Notes under the pieces: model-generated | The model's input: the letters and a program-made list of their open reading frames with translations, nothing else | Database searches by the model: none | Told to the model about the DNA's origin: nothing | In this document: positions 1-9,456 of the stretch, in pieces | Numbering within the stretch: position 1 is the first letter of the stretch | Layout of the letters: each line of letters starts with the position of its first letter | Translations under genes and position numbers: made by a program | From: Nitrosomonas sp. | GTDB lineage: Bacteria > Pseudomonadota > Gammaproteobacteria > Burkholderiales > Nitrosomonadaceae | NCBI RefSeq assembly: GCF_024282095.1 | Contig: NZ_JAMWZS010000003.1 | Location: 1-64,000 of the forward strand | Reading direction: 5' to 3' | Length of the DNA stretch: 64,000 nucleotides

Positions 1-233
1 GAGCAATAGGTGCCGCGCTTACTTTAGGATTACGAGGCGGAGGTGTGCTGGTTTCGTTACTGGTATTACCGTTATATATACCTGTGCTGATTTTCGGTGC
101 GGGTGCAGTTGAAGCTAATATGGCAGGTGTAGGATATGATGCGCATTTGTCATTAATAGGTGCGTTTCTTCTTATGTCACTAGTTTTTGCGCCTTGGGCC
201 GCGGCATCTTCCTTGCGGGTTTCATTAGAATAA
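1..233 (+). CDS. ccmB: Heme exporter CcmB, C-terminal part
   Basis: The frame is open from base 3 and gives 76 residues ending at a TAA. The gene starts left of the window. The visible part holds two hydrophobic segments, with the closing stretch VFAPWAAASSLRVSLE typical of CcmB ends. CcmB is the membrane subunit of the CcmAB ABC transporter, which works with CcmC and CcmD to load heme onto CcmE in the periplasm. Identity is supported by ccmC-I following on the same strand. The 199 bases between this gene and ccmC are AT-rich, with no gene seen. Confidence 0.85.
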   Translation, partial: AIGAALTLGLRGGGVLVSLLVLPLYIPVLIFGAGAVEANMAGVGYDAHLSLIGAFLLMSLVFAPWAAASSLRVSLE

Positions 234-432
234 AGCAGATTCCGAAAAAACTATTGGTAATAAATCCACTGCATTCATTTCATAAATTTTGTTTTCTGAA
301 ACTTTCAATACTCTGAATTTGCTAATAAGAAAGCAATTCTTGATTTTGTATTTTTAGTATAGAATTGGCGACTACAAAATTTAGGGTTCGGTTCTGGACT
401 CAAACTTAATTTGAAGAATTATAAAATTTAAT

Positions 433-1176
433 ATGTCGATTAATTGGTTCAAATATTCTTCTCCTGCAAGTTTTTATTCATTAGCGGGAAAAATGACCCC
501 AATATTTGCTTTTGCTGCGGTGATATTGCTGGTGGCAGGTCTTTATATTGGTTTTTTTGTAGCACCTACTGATTTTCAACAAGGTGAAGCCTATCGGATT
601 ATTTTTATTCATGTTCCCGCTGCATGGATGTCGATGTTTCTGTATGTCGTAATGGCTTTTTGGGCAGGTATTGGTTTGGCTTTCAATACACGACTTTCCT
701 CCATGTTCGCTACAGCCATTGCGCCAACAGGTGCCATGTTTACCTTTATTGCATTATGGACGGGAGCGTTATGGGGAAAACCAATGTGGGGGACATGGTG
801 GGTATGGGATGCACGATTGACTTCTGAACTGATTTTGTTGTTTCTTTATATTGGTTTCATGTCCTTACAGGCAGCTATTGATGACCCACGGCGTGCAGAT
901 AAAGCAGGTGCAATTATTGCATTGGTTGGGGTAGTCAATATTCCAATCATTTACTTTTCAGTACAATGGTGGAATACCTTGCATCAAGGTGCATCAGTGA
1001 GTGTAAATCAAGCGCCTTCGATGGCTACCACGATGTTAGTGGGTATGCTAGTCATGGTACTTGCAAGTTGGATGTATTCCATTGCAGTAATACTAAAGCG
1101 TACACGTGTCATTATTCTTGAGCGTGAAAGCCATACAGCATGGGTGGCAGAGTTACAAAAGAAAGGAACTGTATAA
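433..1176 (+). CDS. ccmC: Heme exporter/handling protein CcmC
   Basis: 247 residues, the usual CcmC length, with six predicted membrane segments. The tryptophan-rich heme-handling motif WGTWWVWD lies at residues 119-126, and the two conserved periplasmic histidines are visible as H60 (in FIHVPAAW) and H184 (in WWNTLHQG). CcmC presents heme to CcmE and enables the covalent CcmE-heme adduct. The stop codon overlaps the ATG of ccmD by one base, which points to translational coupling. Confidence 0.97.
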   Translation: MSINWFKYSSPASFYSLAGKMTPIFAFAAVILLVAGLYIGFFVAPTDFQQGEAYRIIFIHVPAAWMSMFLYVVMAFWAGIGLAFNTRLSSMFATAIAPTGAMFTFIALWTGALWGKPMWGTWWVWDARLTSELILLFLYIGFMSLQAAIDDPRRADKAGAIIALVGVVNIPIIYFSVQWWNTLHQGASVSVNQAPSMATTMLVGMLVMVLASWMYSIAVILKRTRVIILERESHTAWVAELQKKGTV

Positions 1177-1361
1177 TGAACTGGTCAGATTTATCAGAGT
1201 TTTTTTCAATGGGTGGATATGGCTTCTATGTTTGGGGCTCGTATGTCGTGACATTGGTTTGTATTGTGGGAGAAATTTTGTTGATTTCGAATCGCCACCG
1301 AACTTTAGAGAGACAACATGGTCTCATTTTTGATATAAATAGAAAAAGAGACAACAAATGA
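1176..1361 (+). CDS. ccmD: Heme exporter accessory protein CcmD
   Basis: 61 residues beginning [20 protein letters not shown], with one membrane segment at about residues 15-35 and a basic C-terminal tail. Small size, the GGYGFYVW motif and the position between ccmC and ccmE identify CcmD, which releases holo-CcmE from the CcmABC complex. The start chosen is the ATG overlapping the ccmC stop; an earlier in-frame ATG at 1140 lies inside ccmC. The 3' end overlaps ccmE by four bases. Confidence 0.92.
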   Translation: MNWSDLSEFFSMGGYGFYVWGSYVVTLVCIVGEILLISNRHRTLERQHGLIFDINRKRDNK

Positions 1362-1807
1362 AACCACGTCATAAGAAACTTGTAATTATTGCCTCAGCAG
1401 TTACTGCGTTGGGTGTAGCTTCAATTCTGGTGCTGAATGCTTTTCAAAGTAATCTGGTTTTTTTCTTTAGTCCATCACAGGTTATAGCGAAAGAGGCACC
1501 AATAGGAAAGAGCTTCCGGATTGGCGGACTAGTTGCAGAAGGGAGTGTGCAACGTGATGATAGGAGTACAACAGTTCGCTTTGCAGTGACTGACACAGCA
1601 CAAACCATTCCTGTTGTATATACAGGTATTCTTCCAGATTTGTTTAGAGAAGGTAAAGGTGTCGTTGCACAGGGAAAAATATCAGCAAATGGTATTTTTG
1701 AAGCTGATGAGGTATTGGCAAAACATGATGAAAATTACATGCCGCCTGAAGCAGCAGAAGCTTTAGAACAAGCAGCCAAAGCGCAAAAAGCCTCTTTGGT
1801 GCAATAG
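1358..1807 (+). CDS. ccmE: Periplasmic heme chaperone CcmE
   Basis: 149 residues with an N-terminal membrane anchor (about residues 8-28) and an OB-fold periplasmic domain. The covalent heme-binding histidine is H123 in the motif HDENYMPPE, followed by Y127. CcmE accepts heme from CcmC and passes it to the CcmF/H ligation complex. The ATG overlaps ccmD. A 70-base gap separates the stop from ccmF. Confidence 0.97.
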   Translation: MKPRHKKLVIIASAVTALGVASILVLNAFQSNLVFFFSPSQVIAKEAPIGKSFRIGGLVAEGSVQRDDRSTTVRFAVTDTAQTIPVVYTGILPDLFREGKGVVAQGKISANGIFEADEVLAKHDENYMPPEAAEALEQAAKAQKASLVQ

Positions 1808-1877
1808 TAGTTTCATAGCATCATCTCAATGCATATACGCGATGTAAATCTATAATCATTAACTTATATATAAAATT

Positions 1878-3935
1878 ATGATTCCAGAAATTGGTAACTT
1901 TTCCCTAATTCTTGCTTTACTCTTAGCCATCACACAAGGAACGCTGCCTATTATTGGCGCTGCGCGAGGTATTCCGTCATGGATCGCGTTGGCCAAGCCG
2001 GTGGTTCAAGGGCAATTTATTTTTGTTTTAATTGCGTTTTTATGTCTGGGGTATTCGTTTGTCAGTAGCGATTTCTCAGTAATGAATGTGGCAAAAAACT
2101 CTAATTCAGAATTACCTCTTCATTTTCGAGTGGCTGCTACATGGGGTTCTCATGAGGGTTCTTTATTGTTATGGGTTTTGATGCTGGCAAGCTGGTCTGT
2201 GGCTGTGAGTGTTTTTAGTAAGCAATTACCAGATGATATCGTGGCAAGAGTTTTGGGTGTTCTTGGGCTTGTAAGTGTGGGCTTCTTACTATTTATGCTA
2301 TTTACTTCAAACCCATTTGATCGATTATTACCTGCAGCACTAGAGGGTAGTGATTTAAATCCATTACTGCAGGATGCCGGTATGGTGATACATCCTCCGA
2401 TGCTATATATGGGTTATGTGGGTTTTTCAGTTGCTTTTGCTTTTGCCATTGCGGCTTTGCTCAGTGGAAAACTGGATGCAACTTGGGCGCGTTGGTCACG
2501 CCCTTGGACAATAGTTGCCTGGGTATTTTTGACCATTGGGATTATGCTGGGCAGCTGGTGGGCTTATTATGAACTGGGTTGGGGTGGTTGGTGGTTCTGG
2601 GATCCGGTAGAAAATGCATCATTCATGCCATGGTTAGTCGGCACGGCATTAGTCCACTCACTAGCTGTCACTGAGAAACGAGGTAGCTTCAAAAGTTGGA
2701 CAGTATTACTGGCAATAAGCACATTCGCATTAAGCCTACTTGGAACATTTTTAGTTCGATCAGGTGTACTGACCTCTGTGCATGCTTTTGCAACAGATCC
2801 GGCACGTGGTGTATTTATTCTCGCATTCTTAGTTATAGTGATGAGTTGCTCTTTATTATTATTTGCCTGGCGGGCGCCTAAAGTTGGTTTGGGTGGAAAA
2901 TTTGAGCTAGTGTCGAGAGAGTCATTATTACTTGCAAACAATATACTTCTATTGGTGGCGGCAGGTAGTATTTTGTTAGGCACATTATACCCATTGATTA
3001 TTGACGCACTGGGTCTTGGAAAGCTGTCGGTAGGTCCCCCTTATTTCGAAGCAGTGTTTGTTCCTGTTATGACACCGGCAATCTTTCTGATTGGCATCGG
3101 ACCTATTTCTCGCTGGAAGCAGATGAGCTTGCCTACACTGGTAGTTCGCTTACGTTGGGCTTTTGCTGTGAGCGTCATCTCTGCTCTCATGACTCCATAT
3201 TTAATGGGAGAATGGAAACCGTTAGTGAGCTTTGGTTTATTATTGGCATTTTGGATTGTTGCATGTGCATTTGTTAATTTGAAGCATCGCTTAAGTAATA
3301 GTGGGCAAGGCAGTATATTCGCTAGATTAGCTAGGCAATCCAGAAGCTATTACGGAATGCATTGTGCACATATCGGTGTAGCTGTATTTATTATTGGTGT
3401 AACACTGGTAAATAGCTATGAAACTGAAAAAGATGTTCGTATGGACATTGGTAGCAAGGTAACCGTTGGAGGTTATACATTCCAGTTTAATGGGACAAGT
3501 GATGTCGTTGGCCCTAACTATAAAGCAGTTCGTGGTGATATTGATGTAATTCAAGATGATAAGATTATTCGTGCTATGCATCCTGAGAAACGTACTTACA
3601 ATGCGTCTGGTATGGCAATGACCGAAGCAGCAATTGATACCGGTTTATTCCGAGATCTTTATGTGGCTTTGGGTGAGCCGTTAGCTAATAATGCCTGGGT
3701 AGTTCGTGCTTATCATAAACCATTCGTCGACTGGATTTGGTTGGGATGCTTTTTGATGGCGATCGGAGGTATTCTTTCTGTAACTGATCGTCGTTATCGT
3801 TTGAAAATTAGCAAGGCAAGCAATGTTGTGGTTAATAATGTAGAAACAGAGAGTTCACAATCAGAGGTTCCTCCAGTAGCAGTTACTCCTGCGATAAGTA
3901 ATCCTGTGTTATCCACAGAGACCAGAAAAGTATGA
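1878..3935 (+). CDS. ccmF: Cytochrome c heme lyase subunit CcmF
   Basis: 685 residues, slightly longer than typical CcmF (about 650) because of a low-complexity tail after about residue 650. The heme-binding tryptophan-rich motif WGGWWFWDPVENASFMPW lies at residues 235-252, and conserved histidines are visible at H92 (SHEGS), H172 (IHPPM) and H260. It is a polytopic membrane protein that attaches heme from CcmE to apocytochrome CXXCH sites together with CcmH and CcmI. The last four bases overlap ccmG. Confidence 0.97.
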   Translation: MIPEIGNFSLILALLLAITQGTLPIIGAARGIPSWIALAKPVVQGQFIFVLIAFLCLGYSFVSSDFSVMNVAKNSNSELPLHFRVAATWGSHEGSLLLWVLMLASWSVAVSVFSKQLPDDIVARVLGVLGLVSVGFLLFMLFTSNPFDRLLPAALEGSDLNPLLQDAGMVIHPPMLYMGYVGFSVAFAFAIAALLSGKLDATWARWSRPWTIVAWVFLTIGIMLGSWWAYYELGWGGWWFWDPVENASFMPWLVGTALVHSLAVTEKRGSFKSWTVLLAISTFALSLLGTFLVRSGVLTSVHAFATDPARGVFILAFLVIVMSCSLLLFAWRAPKVGLGGKFELVSRESLLLANNILLLVAAGSILLGTLYPLIIDALGLGKLSVGPPYFEAVFVPVMTPAIFLIGIGPISRWKQMSLPTLVVRLRWAFAVSVISALMTPYLMGEWKPLVSFGLLLAFWIVACAFVNLKHRLSNSGQGSIFARLARQSRSYYGMHCAHIGVAVFIIGVTLVNSYETEKDVRMDIGSKVTVGGYTFQFNGTSDVVGPNYKAVRGDIDVIQDDKIIRAMHPEKRTYNASGMAMTEAAIDTGLFRDLYVALGEPLANNAWVVRAYHKPFVDWIWLGCFLMAIGGILSVTDRRYRLKISKASNVVVNNVETESSQSEVPPVAVTPAISNPVLSTETRKV

Positions 3936-4462
3936 TGCGATATTTAATTCCATTATTTGCTTTTATGGTACTCGCAGCATTTTTGCTGGTTGGCCTTACA
4001 TTGAATCCACGCCAAGTTCCATCGCCACTTATCGATAAACCCGCTCCTGTATTCCAGCTTAACCATTTACATGAGCCCGATAAGGTGATGGCATCAGGCG
4101 ACAATCTTGGTAAAGTTTGGTTGTTGAATGTATGGGCATCGTGGTGTGTTGCATGTCGTGATGAACATCCATTGCTAGTTCAGTTGGCTAACTCGGGTAT
4201 CGTGCCAATATATGGACTTAATTATAAAGACGAGCGTACTACTGCGATGCAATGGTTGAAACGATATGGTGATCCTTATACGATCAGTATCGTTGATTCG
4301 GATGGAAAGGTTGGAATTAATTATGGCGTTTATGGTGTTCCTGAGACATATGTTATTGATAAGAAGGGAATCATTAGGCATAAACAAATCGGACCAGTAA
4401 CTGTGGAATCATTAGAAAAAACAATCATTCCTCTTATTATTGAATTGCAAAAACAAGCCTAG
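3932..4462 (+). CDS. ccmG: Periplasmic thioredoxin CcmG/DsbE
   Basis: 176 residues with a signal anchor (about residues 4-24) and a thioredoxin fold. The redox motif is WCVAC (C72, C75) where enteric CcmG has WCPTC. The GVYGVPETYVID stretch around residues 129-140 carries the cis-proline region of the family. The protein reduces the CXXCH thiols of apocytochromes or CcmH, with electrons from a DsbD-type protein. Start overlaps ccmF by four bases. Confidence 0.95.
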   Translation: MMRYLIPLFAFMVLAAFLLVGLTLNPRQVPSPLIDKPAPVFQLNHLHEPDKVMASGDNLGKVWLLNVWASWCVACRDEHPLLVQLANSGIVPIYGLNYKDERTTAMQWLKRYGDPYTISIVDSDGKVGINYGVYGVPETYVIDKKGIIRHKQIGPVTVESLEKTIIPLIIELQKQA

Positions 4463-4476
4463 AGAATTTAATAAAT

Positions 4477-5001
4477 ATGTTTAAAGATCATAATCAGCAT
4501 GATTTGGCTTTATGTCAATTAAAGAGAGTAAACGGGATTGTCATTTTTCTTTTTTTGATATTGATTATTCCTTCATTGGCGTGGGCTAAAGAAGCGATAC
4601 CCGTTGCAGAAGATCCTGAGGTTGAGAAGAGAATGCTGGCATTAACAATGGATTTACGTTGTTTGGTTTGTCAGAACGAGTCAATCGCTGATTCCCGCGC
4701 TGAGTTTTCTAATGATATAAGACGCGAAATTCGTGAGCAAATTAAGGCGAATAAAAATGATCAGGAAATTATTCAGTTTTTAGTTGATCGGTATGGTGAT
4801 TTTGTTCTTTATAATCCGCCCATGAAGCCTACGACAATATTGTTATGGTTTGGTCCTGTTGCTCTGTTTATTATCGGATTTGGATCACTGATAATTTATT
4901 TACGGCGTCGGCGCAGACAAATAGAGGATGTGCCATTATCTGAGGCACAGCTCAAAAAAGCTGAGGCATTACTGAACGAGAATAAAGGTAAGAACGTATG
5001 A
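4477..5001 (+). CDS. ccmH: Cytochrome c maturation protein CcmH
   Basis: 174 residues: signal or anchor region at about residues 20-37, the LRCLVCQN motif with redox cysteines C62 and C65, and a C-terminal membrane segment at about residues 119-139. This is the short CcmH; its TPR half is the separate ccmI gene that follows with a four-base overlap. It acts in apocytochrome thiol handling and heme ligation with CcmF. Confidence 0.95.
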   Translation: MFKDHNQHDLALCQLKRVNGIVIFLFLILIIPSLAWAKEAIPVAEDPEVEKRMLALTMDLRCLVCQNESIADSRAEFSNDIRREIREQIKANKNDQEIIQFLVDRYGDFVLYNPPMKPTTILLWFGPVALFIIGFGSLIIYLRRRRRQIEDVPLSEAQLKKAEALLNENKGKNV

Positions 5002-6332
5002 CGTCATTCTGGGTTATCTCTGGTGTTTTTATTGTAACAGCCTTGTTATTTGTAGTGCCTACACTATTGCGAAATAGAAATATACAACAAGAAAATTCAG
5101 AACATGATGCAGTGAATATCACTGTTTATCGTGATCAATTGGCTGAGCTCGATAATGACTTGCAAAATGATATTTTGACTCGCGAGCAATATAACAAAAG
5201 TAAACAAGAACTTCAGCAACGTATGTTACAAGACGTTCCTGAAGGAGAGAAAGTGATTATCAAGAAAAACAAGAAAATTTATAGTATTGCAACCTCAGTT
5301 GTTATTACATTAACGTTGCCACTTGCAGCAGTTTTTCTGTATTTGGTAATTGGAGATACAAGAGGCCTGTTACCGCAAGCACAACTTGCCAATGCGACAC
5401 AAATGAATCGTGATGGCGGTAATAATTCTCCGGCTGGACATGATTTCTCATCTGTTTTGGACAATCTTGTCGCACGATTAAATAAAAATCCTGAAGACAT
5501 CGAAGGGTGGGTAATGTTAGGTCGTACGTATGCGATCATGGAACGTTATACTGATGCGAGTAATACCTATGCTAAATTGGCAGAATTAGTTCCCAATAAT
5601 CCTCAGATACTAAGCGATTATGCTGATGTACTGGCAATGAAGAATCAAGGAAATTTGGCAGGAAAACCTACTGAATTGATTTATCAAGCTTTGAGTATTG
5701 ATCCACAATATCCAAAAGCGCTAGCTCTGGCGGGAACAGCTGAATTTGAACAAGAGAAATTTGAACAAGCAGCAATTCATTGGGAGAAGTTACTGGAAGT
5801 AATTCCCGCTGACTCTCAATTAGCTAAGTCAGTAAAAGATAGTATTGACGAAGCTAAATCACTGGCAGCAGGTGGTGATAAAAAAGTTTTGTTAGCACAA
5901 CAAACCACTGTTTCTGAACCACAATCACAACAGAATCCCAGCGTTCAATCCCAACCTGAGAAGAGCGCAAATGTAGTTGCATCAAATTCGATTTCAATTT
6001 CTGGACAAGTGACTATTAGTAAAGAGCTAGCGTCAAAAGCTTCTCCTAATGACACATTATTCATTTACGCCCGTGCTAAAACAGGACCGAAAATGCCCTT
6101 GGCTATTTTACGTCTGAAAGCAAGTGATCTTCCCGCTACCTTTACATTAACAGATGATATGGCGATGATGCCTACTATGAAAATATCGAGCTTTCCGGAA
6201 GTGGTGATTGAAGCCAGAGTCTCGAAATCCGGGCAAGCTGTTACCGCTAGCGGGGATCTGCTAGGATTTAGCGAACCAGTCAAACTTGGCAACAATAATA
6301 TATCGATCGTGATTAATAAACAGGCGCCATAA
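4998..6332 (+). CDS. ccmI: Cytochrome c maturation protein CcmI (TPR)
   Basis: 444 residues. Two membrane segments (about residues 5-22 and 95-115) enclose a basic cytoplasmic loop. TPR-like helices follow at about residues 150-280 (for example EGWVMLGRTYAIMERYTDAS), then a Ser/Gln/Pro-rich linker and a C-terminal beta-rich domain from about residue 330. CcmI chaperones apocytochrome c to CcmFH. It is the last ccm gene and is followed five bases later by the peroxiredoxin gene. Confidence 0.93.
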   Translation: MTSFWVISGVFIVTALLFVVPTLLRNRNIQQENSEHDAVNITVYRDQLAELDNDLQNDILTREQYNKSKQELQQRMLQDVPEGEKVIIKKNKKIYSIATSVVITLTLPLAAVFLYLVIGDTRGLLPQAQLANATQMNRDGGNNSPAGHDFSSVLDNLVARLNKNPEDIEGWVMLGRTYAIMERYTDASNTYAKLAELVPNNPQILSDYADVLAMKNQGNLAGKPTELIYQALSIDPQYPKALALAGTAEFEQEKFEQAAIHWEKLLEVIPADSQLAKSVKDSIDEAKSLAAGGDKKVLLAQQTTVSEPQSQQNPSVQSQPEKSANVVASNSISISGQVTISKELASKASPNDTLFIYARAKTGPKMPLAILRLKASDLPATFTLTDDMAMMPTMKISSFPEVVIEARVSKSGQAVTASGDLLGFSEPVKLGNNNISIVINKQAP

Positions 6333-6337
6333 ACAGA

Positions 6338-6799
6338 ATGTTAGCGATTAATCATCCTGTTGAAGATTTTGTTTTACCCTCAACTGATAATAAAGAGTTC
6401 TCGTTGTCAGCCAATATGGGTAAGAATCTGATTATTTATTTTTATCCTAAAGACGATACGCCAGGATGTACCTTGGAAGGTCAGGATTTTCGTGATCACT
6501 GGCATGAATTTATTGAGAAAAATTGCATCGTTTGGGGCGTTTCAAGGGACAGTGTTAAATCGCACCAGGATTTTAAGGAAAAAATGCAGTTTCCTTTTGA
6601 ATTATTGAGTGATGAAGATGAGAAAGTCTGTAACCTGTTTGATGTCATGAAAATGAAAAACATGTACGGTAAGCAAGTTCGTGGCATTGAACGCAGTACG
6701 TTTGTTATAGATACTAAAGGCGTATTAAAAAAAGAATGGCGTGGTGTCAAAGTAGAAGGTCATGTTCAAGAAGTTCTAGACTTTGTTTCCACTATGTAG
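6338..6799 (+). CDS. bcp: Thiol peroxidase Bcp/PrxQ
   Basis: 153 residues, the normal atypical 2-Cys PrxQ length. The peroxidatic cysteine is C44 in the motif DDTPGCTLEG; a second cysteine, C98, lies in the C-terminal half (KVCNLFD). The protein reduces peroxides using thioredoxin. It begins five bases after ccmI, so it is probably co-transcribed with the ccm operon, which is a little unusual and may reflect peroxide stress tied to heme handling (inference). Confidence 0.93.
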   Translation: MLAINHPVEDFVLPSTDNKEFSLSANMGKNLIIYFYPKDDTPGCTLEGQDFRDHWHEFIEKNCIVWGVSRDSVKSHQDFKEKMQFPFELLSDEDEKVCNLFDVMKMKNMYGKQVRGIERSTFVIDTKGVLKKEWRGVKVEGHVQEVLDFVSTM

Positions 6800-6970
6800 C
6801 AGCAAAAAAGCTGATGACAAGAGAATTGTTCGTAGTGGCGAGAACAATGTTTGTTCAGTTCTCTGTTTTTGTACTTATCTGATAATTTATTTTCTTCTAC
6901 AGTACTGTAATCTGTTTTCAGATATGATAATTGAGATTCCCCTCACGTATCAGACATTGATATTTTCAAC

Positions 6971-7024
6971 ATTTAACCCATATTTCCCATTAGAGGAATT
7001 TCTAATAGAAAATATGGGTTAAAT
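6971..7024. terminator. Long palindrome between convergent bcp and cbbO
   Basis: A perfect 15-bp inverted repeat (6971-6985 with 7010-7024, ATTTAACCCATATTT and its complement) encloses a 3x3 mismatch, a second 6-bp stem (ATTAGA/TCTAAT) and a 6-base loop. It lies between the convergent ends of bcp and cbbO, so a bidirectional transcription end is the simplest role. No clear T-run follows on either side, so it is not a standard intrinsic terminator. The rest of 6800-7067 shows no supported gene. Confidence 0.45.
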
Positions 7025-7067
7025 TCTTCGCTATACTCAGGATGATAAAAATGAGTATCCCAATAGC

Positions 7068-9398
7068 CTATCGTGTCAATCCTGCATAAAGTATTGGTAG
7101 TTTTTCAGGTAGCCGTTCCACATGATCGACTACCAGATAATTGCGTTCGCCGAAAATGCGTGACACATATTGATCCGCACGCGGGTCGAGGCTCATGCAG
7201 TAGGTGAGGATACCGGATCGGCCGGCTTCTTCCACCGCTTTTTTGGTGTCGTGGCGCAGGTATTGCGGATCGCGTACGTCGACGTCGGCGGGTTCACCAT
7301 CGGTGATGACGAGCAGCAGTTTTTTCGCGGATTTCTGCAGTCTCAAATAATGACTGGCGTGGCGCATTGCGGCACCCATGCGGGTGGAAAGCTGTCCGGT
7401 CATGCCGGCTAGGCGGGCTTTGGGGATTTCGTTGTAGGGTTGGTCGAAATCCTTGAAGCGATAATATTCTACGTCATGCCGTCCATCCGAGCAGAAACCG
7501 TGGATTGCAAACGGATCGCCGATTTTGTTGATGGCGTTCGCAAGCAATACGGTGGCCTGGCGGGTCAGATCCAGCACGGAGTAGTCATGTCCGGTGACTT
7601 TTTCGTTGGTGGATTCGGATAAATCCAGCAACACCAGCACCGAGATATCACGAACTTTGCGTACCGAGCGCATCATGATGCGTGGGTCGGGTTGCATGCC
7701 CATGCGGATATCAATCATCGAACGGATGGCGGCGTTGATGTCGATCTCATCGCCATCTTCCAGCTTGCGGATGCGGCGGGTACCTTGTGGTTGCATGGCA
7801 TCGAGCAAAAATTTCATACGTGCGATTTCACGTTTGTATTGTTGGGCGATATCGTCAATACATTGCATGTCGCCCAGCTTGGCGCGTTTTTCCTGCACCG
7901 TTGCCCAATCAGGGCGTTCCAATTGAATCTGGTAGTCCCATTCGGAATAGTGATAGGGTGCTGAAACCGGTTCTTTGCCTTCCAGTTCATTGTAGGAAAC
8001 ACCGGTATCTTCATAGGGGAAGAATTCAGTACCCATGACCCAGATTTCCTGGGCATCATCTCCGGCTGATTCCACTTCGACTTCGTTGGCGAATTCCATC
8101 ACATTGACGTATTTGCGCACTTGTTTCGGCGCATCATAGCCAGCTGATAATGATTTATTTAAATCAAATTCCTCGAATTCCCAGAAATAACGGTTGTCAT
8201 CGCGATAAGGTGCGGTGAGGTGATCCGTCAGCATGGCGAAAGGAATGTTTTTTTCTCTAAAACTATGCGTCAGTTGAACACCGATATCCCATGAGATCTG
8301 ATAGCTGTCCAGTTTGTTCTGTGCGGCTGCAAAAAGACGACGACCTTCGGTAATCCAGCGATCTGTATCCTGATGATAATCCGGGTCGAGTAAAGCGCGT
8401 GCTAGGCGATTAAGGTAATCTCCCATCGTGACGGCCATGTCCGGTGTGGCGGTATGCAACGCTGCCCAGGTTTTGCGTAAACCGGGAAAGCGGCGAATGG
8501 CCAGTTCTTCGATACGTGCATCTTCAAGCACGGAGATTACCGCCATTTGCATCGGATTTAACCCTTCCGCAGAAATGGGCTGCTTGGTTTCCACCAGATG
8601 CGCGGCGGCATGCGCGGCGGCGGCTCGATAGATTTCTGTGGCGGTGACATCGCCATGACTGTCATAGGCATCGGGTAAGTAGATGAAATAATTTTCAATA
8701 TAGGGTTTGTAGCCTTCACGCGTTTCAAAATCACCGGAAGTGGGCTTCATGAAAAAGTCACGTCCCCAAAGTGCCCGGAGATACATATTGATGCGGCGCT
8801 GCACATCCACAAACAGCGTGCCTTTACGTTCTTTTTGCAGAACTGCGAGTGATTCCTTGGATTCCAATCCAAAATACTTTATTTGCTCTTCGTAATCCGT
8901 GCGATGCGCATGCGCTCCCCACATGGCCCAGCGACGCAGGCCACCCAGCGTCAATTGCCCGAACAGGATGTCCAGTTTGTTGAGCATGGGGCGCATACCG
9001 CGAGGTGCTTGTGCAATCAATGTATTCAGGAATTGCAGATAATTCTGGAATAACTGCGCATCACCCAGGCGTTTGGCGGCTGTGGGGGAGGTGGCCAATA
9101 CCAATTCAATCACCGCGCCTGAAGTTCTTGAAGCGAGTGAAAGCACGGAAGTCGCCAGATCGCTGATGACATCCTCACCAATTTCTTTGGTAACCAGTGG
9201 GATTTCATCAATCCAGCAATCCACCAGGCTGCGTCCACGGCCCAGTCCACGCAGTGCTGAGACGCCTTTCAGATAATTATCCAGTCCACGCGCTGAAAAA
9301 GTTTTCACTACCTCAGGCCAGGCATGACTGAGTAATTCAATCGATTCCGGTTCCAGGTCTTCCAGTAATTCTTTGTAGTCATCCAGATTAATACTCAT
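7068..9398 (-). CDS. cbbO: Rubisco activation protein CbbO (VWA domain)
   Basis: 776 residues. The C-terminal von Willebrand factor A domain shows the MIDAS motif DLSES at about residue 589. The long N-terminal part is the family's all-helical region. CbbO is the adaptor of the CbbQO-type Rubisco activase: it docks on Rubisco through its metal site while the CbbQ hexamer supplies ATP hydrolysis to remove inhibitory sugar phosphates. It lies 58 bases downstream of cbbQ on the same strand. NorD is the close relative; the cbbLSQ context decides for CbbO. Confidence 0.95.
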   Translation of the reverse strand: MSINLDDYKELLEDLEPESIELLSHAWPEVVKTFSARGLDNYLKGVSALRGLGRGRSLVDCWIDEIPLVTKEIGEDVISDLATSVLSLASRTSGAVIELVLATSPTAAKRLGDAQLFQNYLQFLNTLIAQAPRGMRPMLNKLDILFGQLTLGGLRRWAMWGAHAHRTDYEEQIKYFGLESKESLAVLQKERKGTLFVDVQRRINMYLRALWGRDFFMKPTSGDFETREGYKPYIENYFIYLPDAYDSHGDVTATEIYRAAAAHAAAHLVETKQPISAEGLNPMQMAVISVLEDARIEELAIRRFPGLRKTWAALHTATPDMAVTMGDYLNRLARALLDPDYHQDTDRWITEGRRLFAAAQNKLDSYQISWDIGVQLTHSFREKNIPFAMLTDHLTAPYRDDNRYFWEFEEFDLNKSLSAGYDAPKQVRKYVNVMEFANEVEVESAGDDAQEIWVMGTEFFPYEDTGVSYNELEGKEPVSAPYHYSEWDYQIQLERPDWATVQEKRAKLGDMQCIDDIAQQYKREIARMKFLLDAMQPQGTRRIRKLEDGDEIDINAAIRSMIDIRMGMQPDPRIMMRSVRKVRDISVLVLLDLSESTNEKVTGHDYSVLDLTRQATVLLANAINKIGDPFAIHGFCSDGRHDVEYYRFKDFDQPYNEIPKARLAGMTGQLSTRMGAAMRHASHYLRLQKSAKKLLLVITDGEPADVDVRDPQYLRHDTKKAVEEAGRSGILTYCMSLDPRADQYVSRIFGERNYLVVDHVERLPEKLPILYAGLTR

Positions 9399-9456
9399 CG
9401 TGACACACTCTTATAAAAGATTATTGAGCAACTGTATGCAATGGACCAGCCAAGTG

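Noticed and set aside
6783..7022. Plus-strand frame overlapping the end of bcp
   Set aside because: Unlike any protein pattern, runs through the palindrome, no ribosome site.
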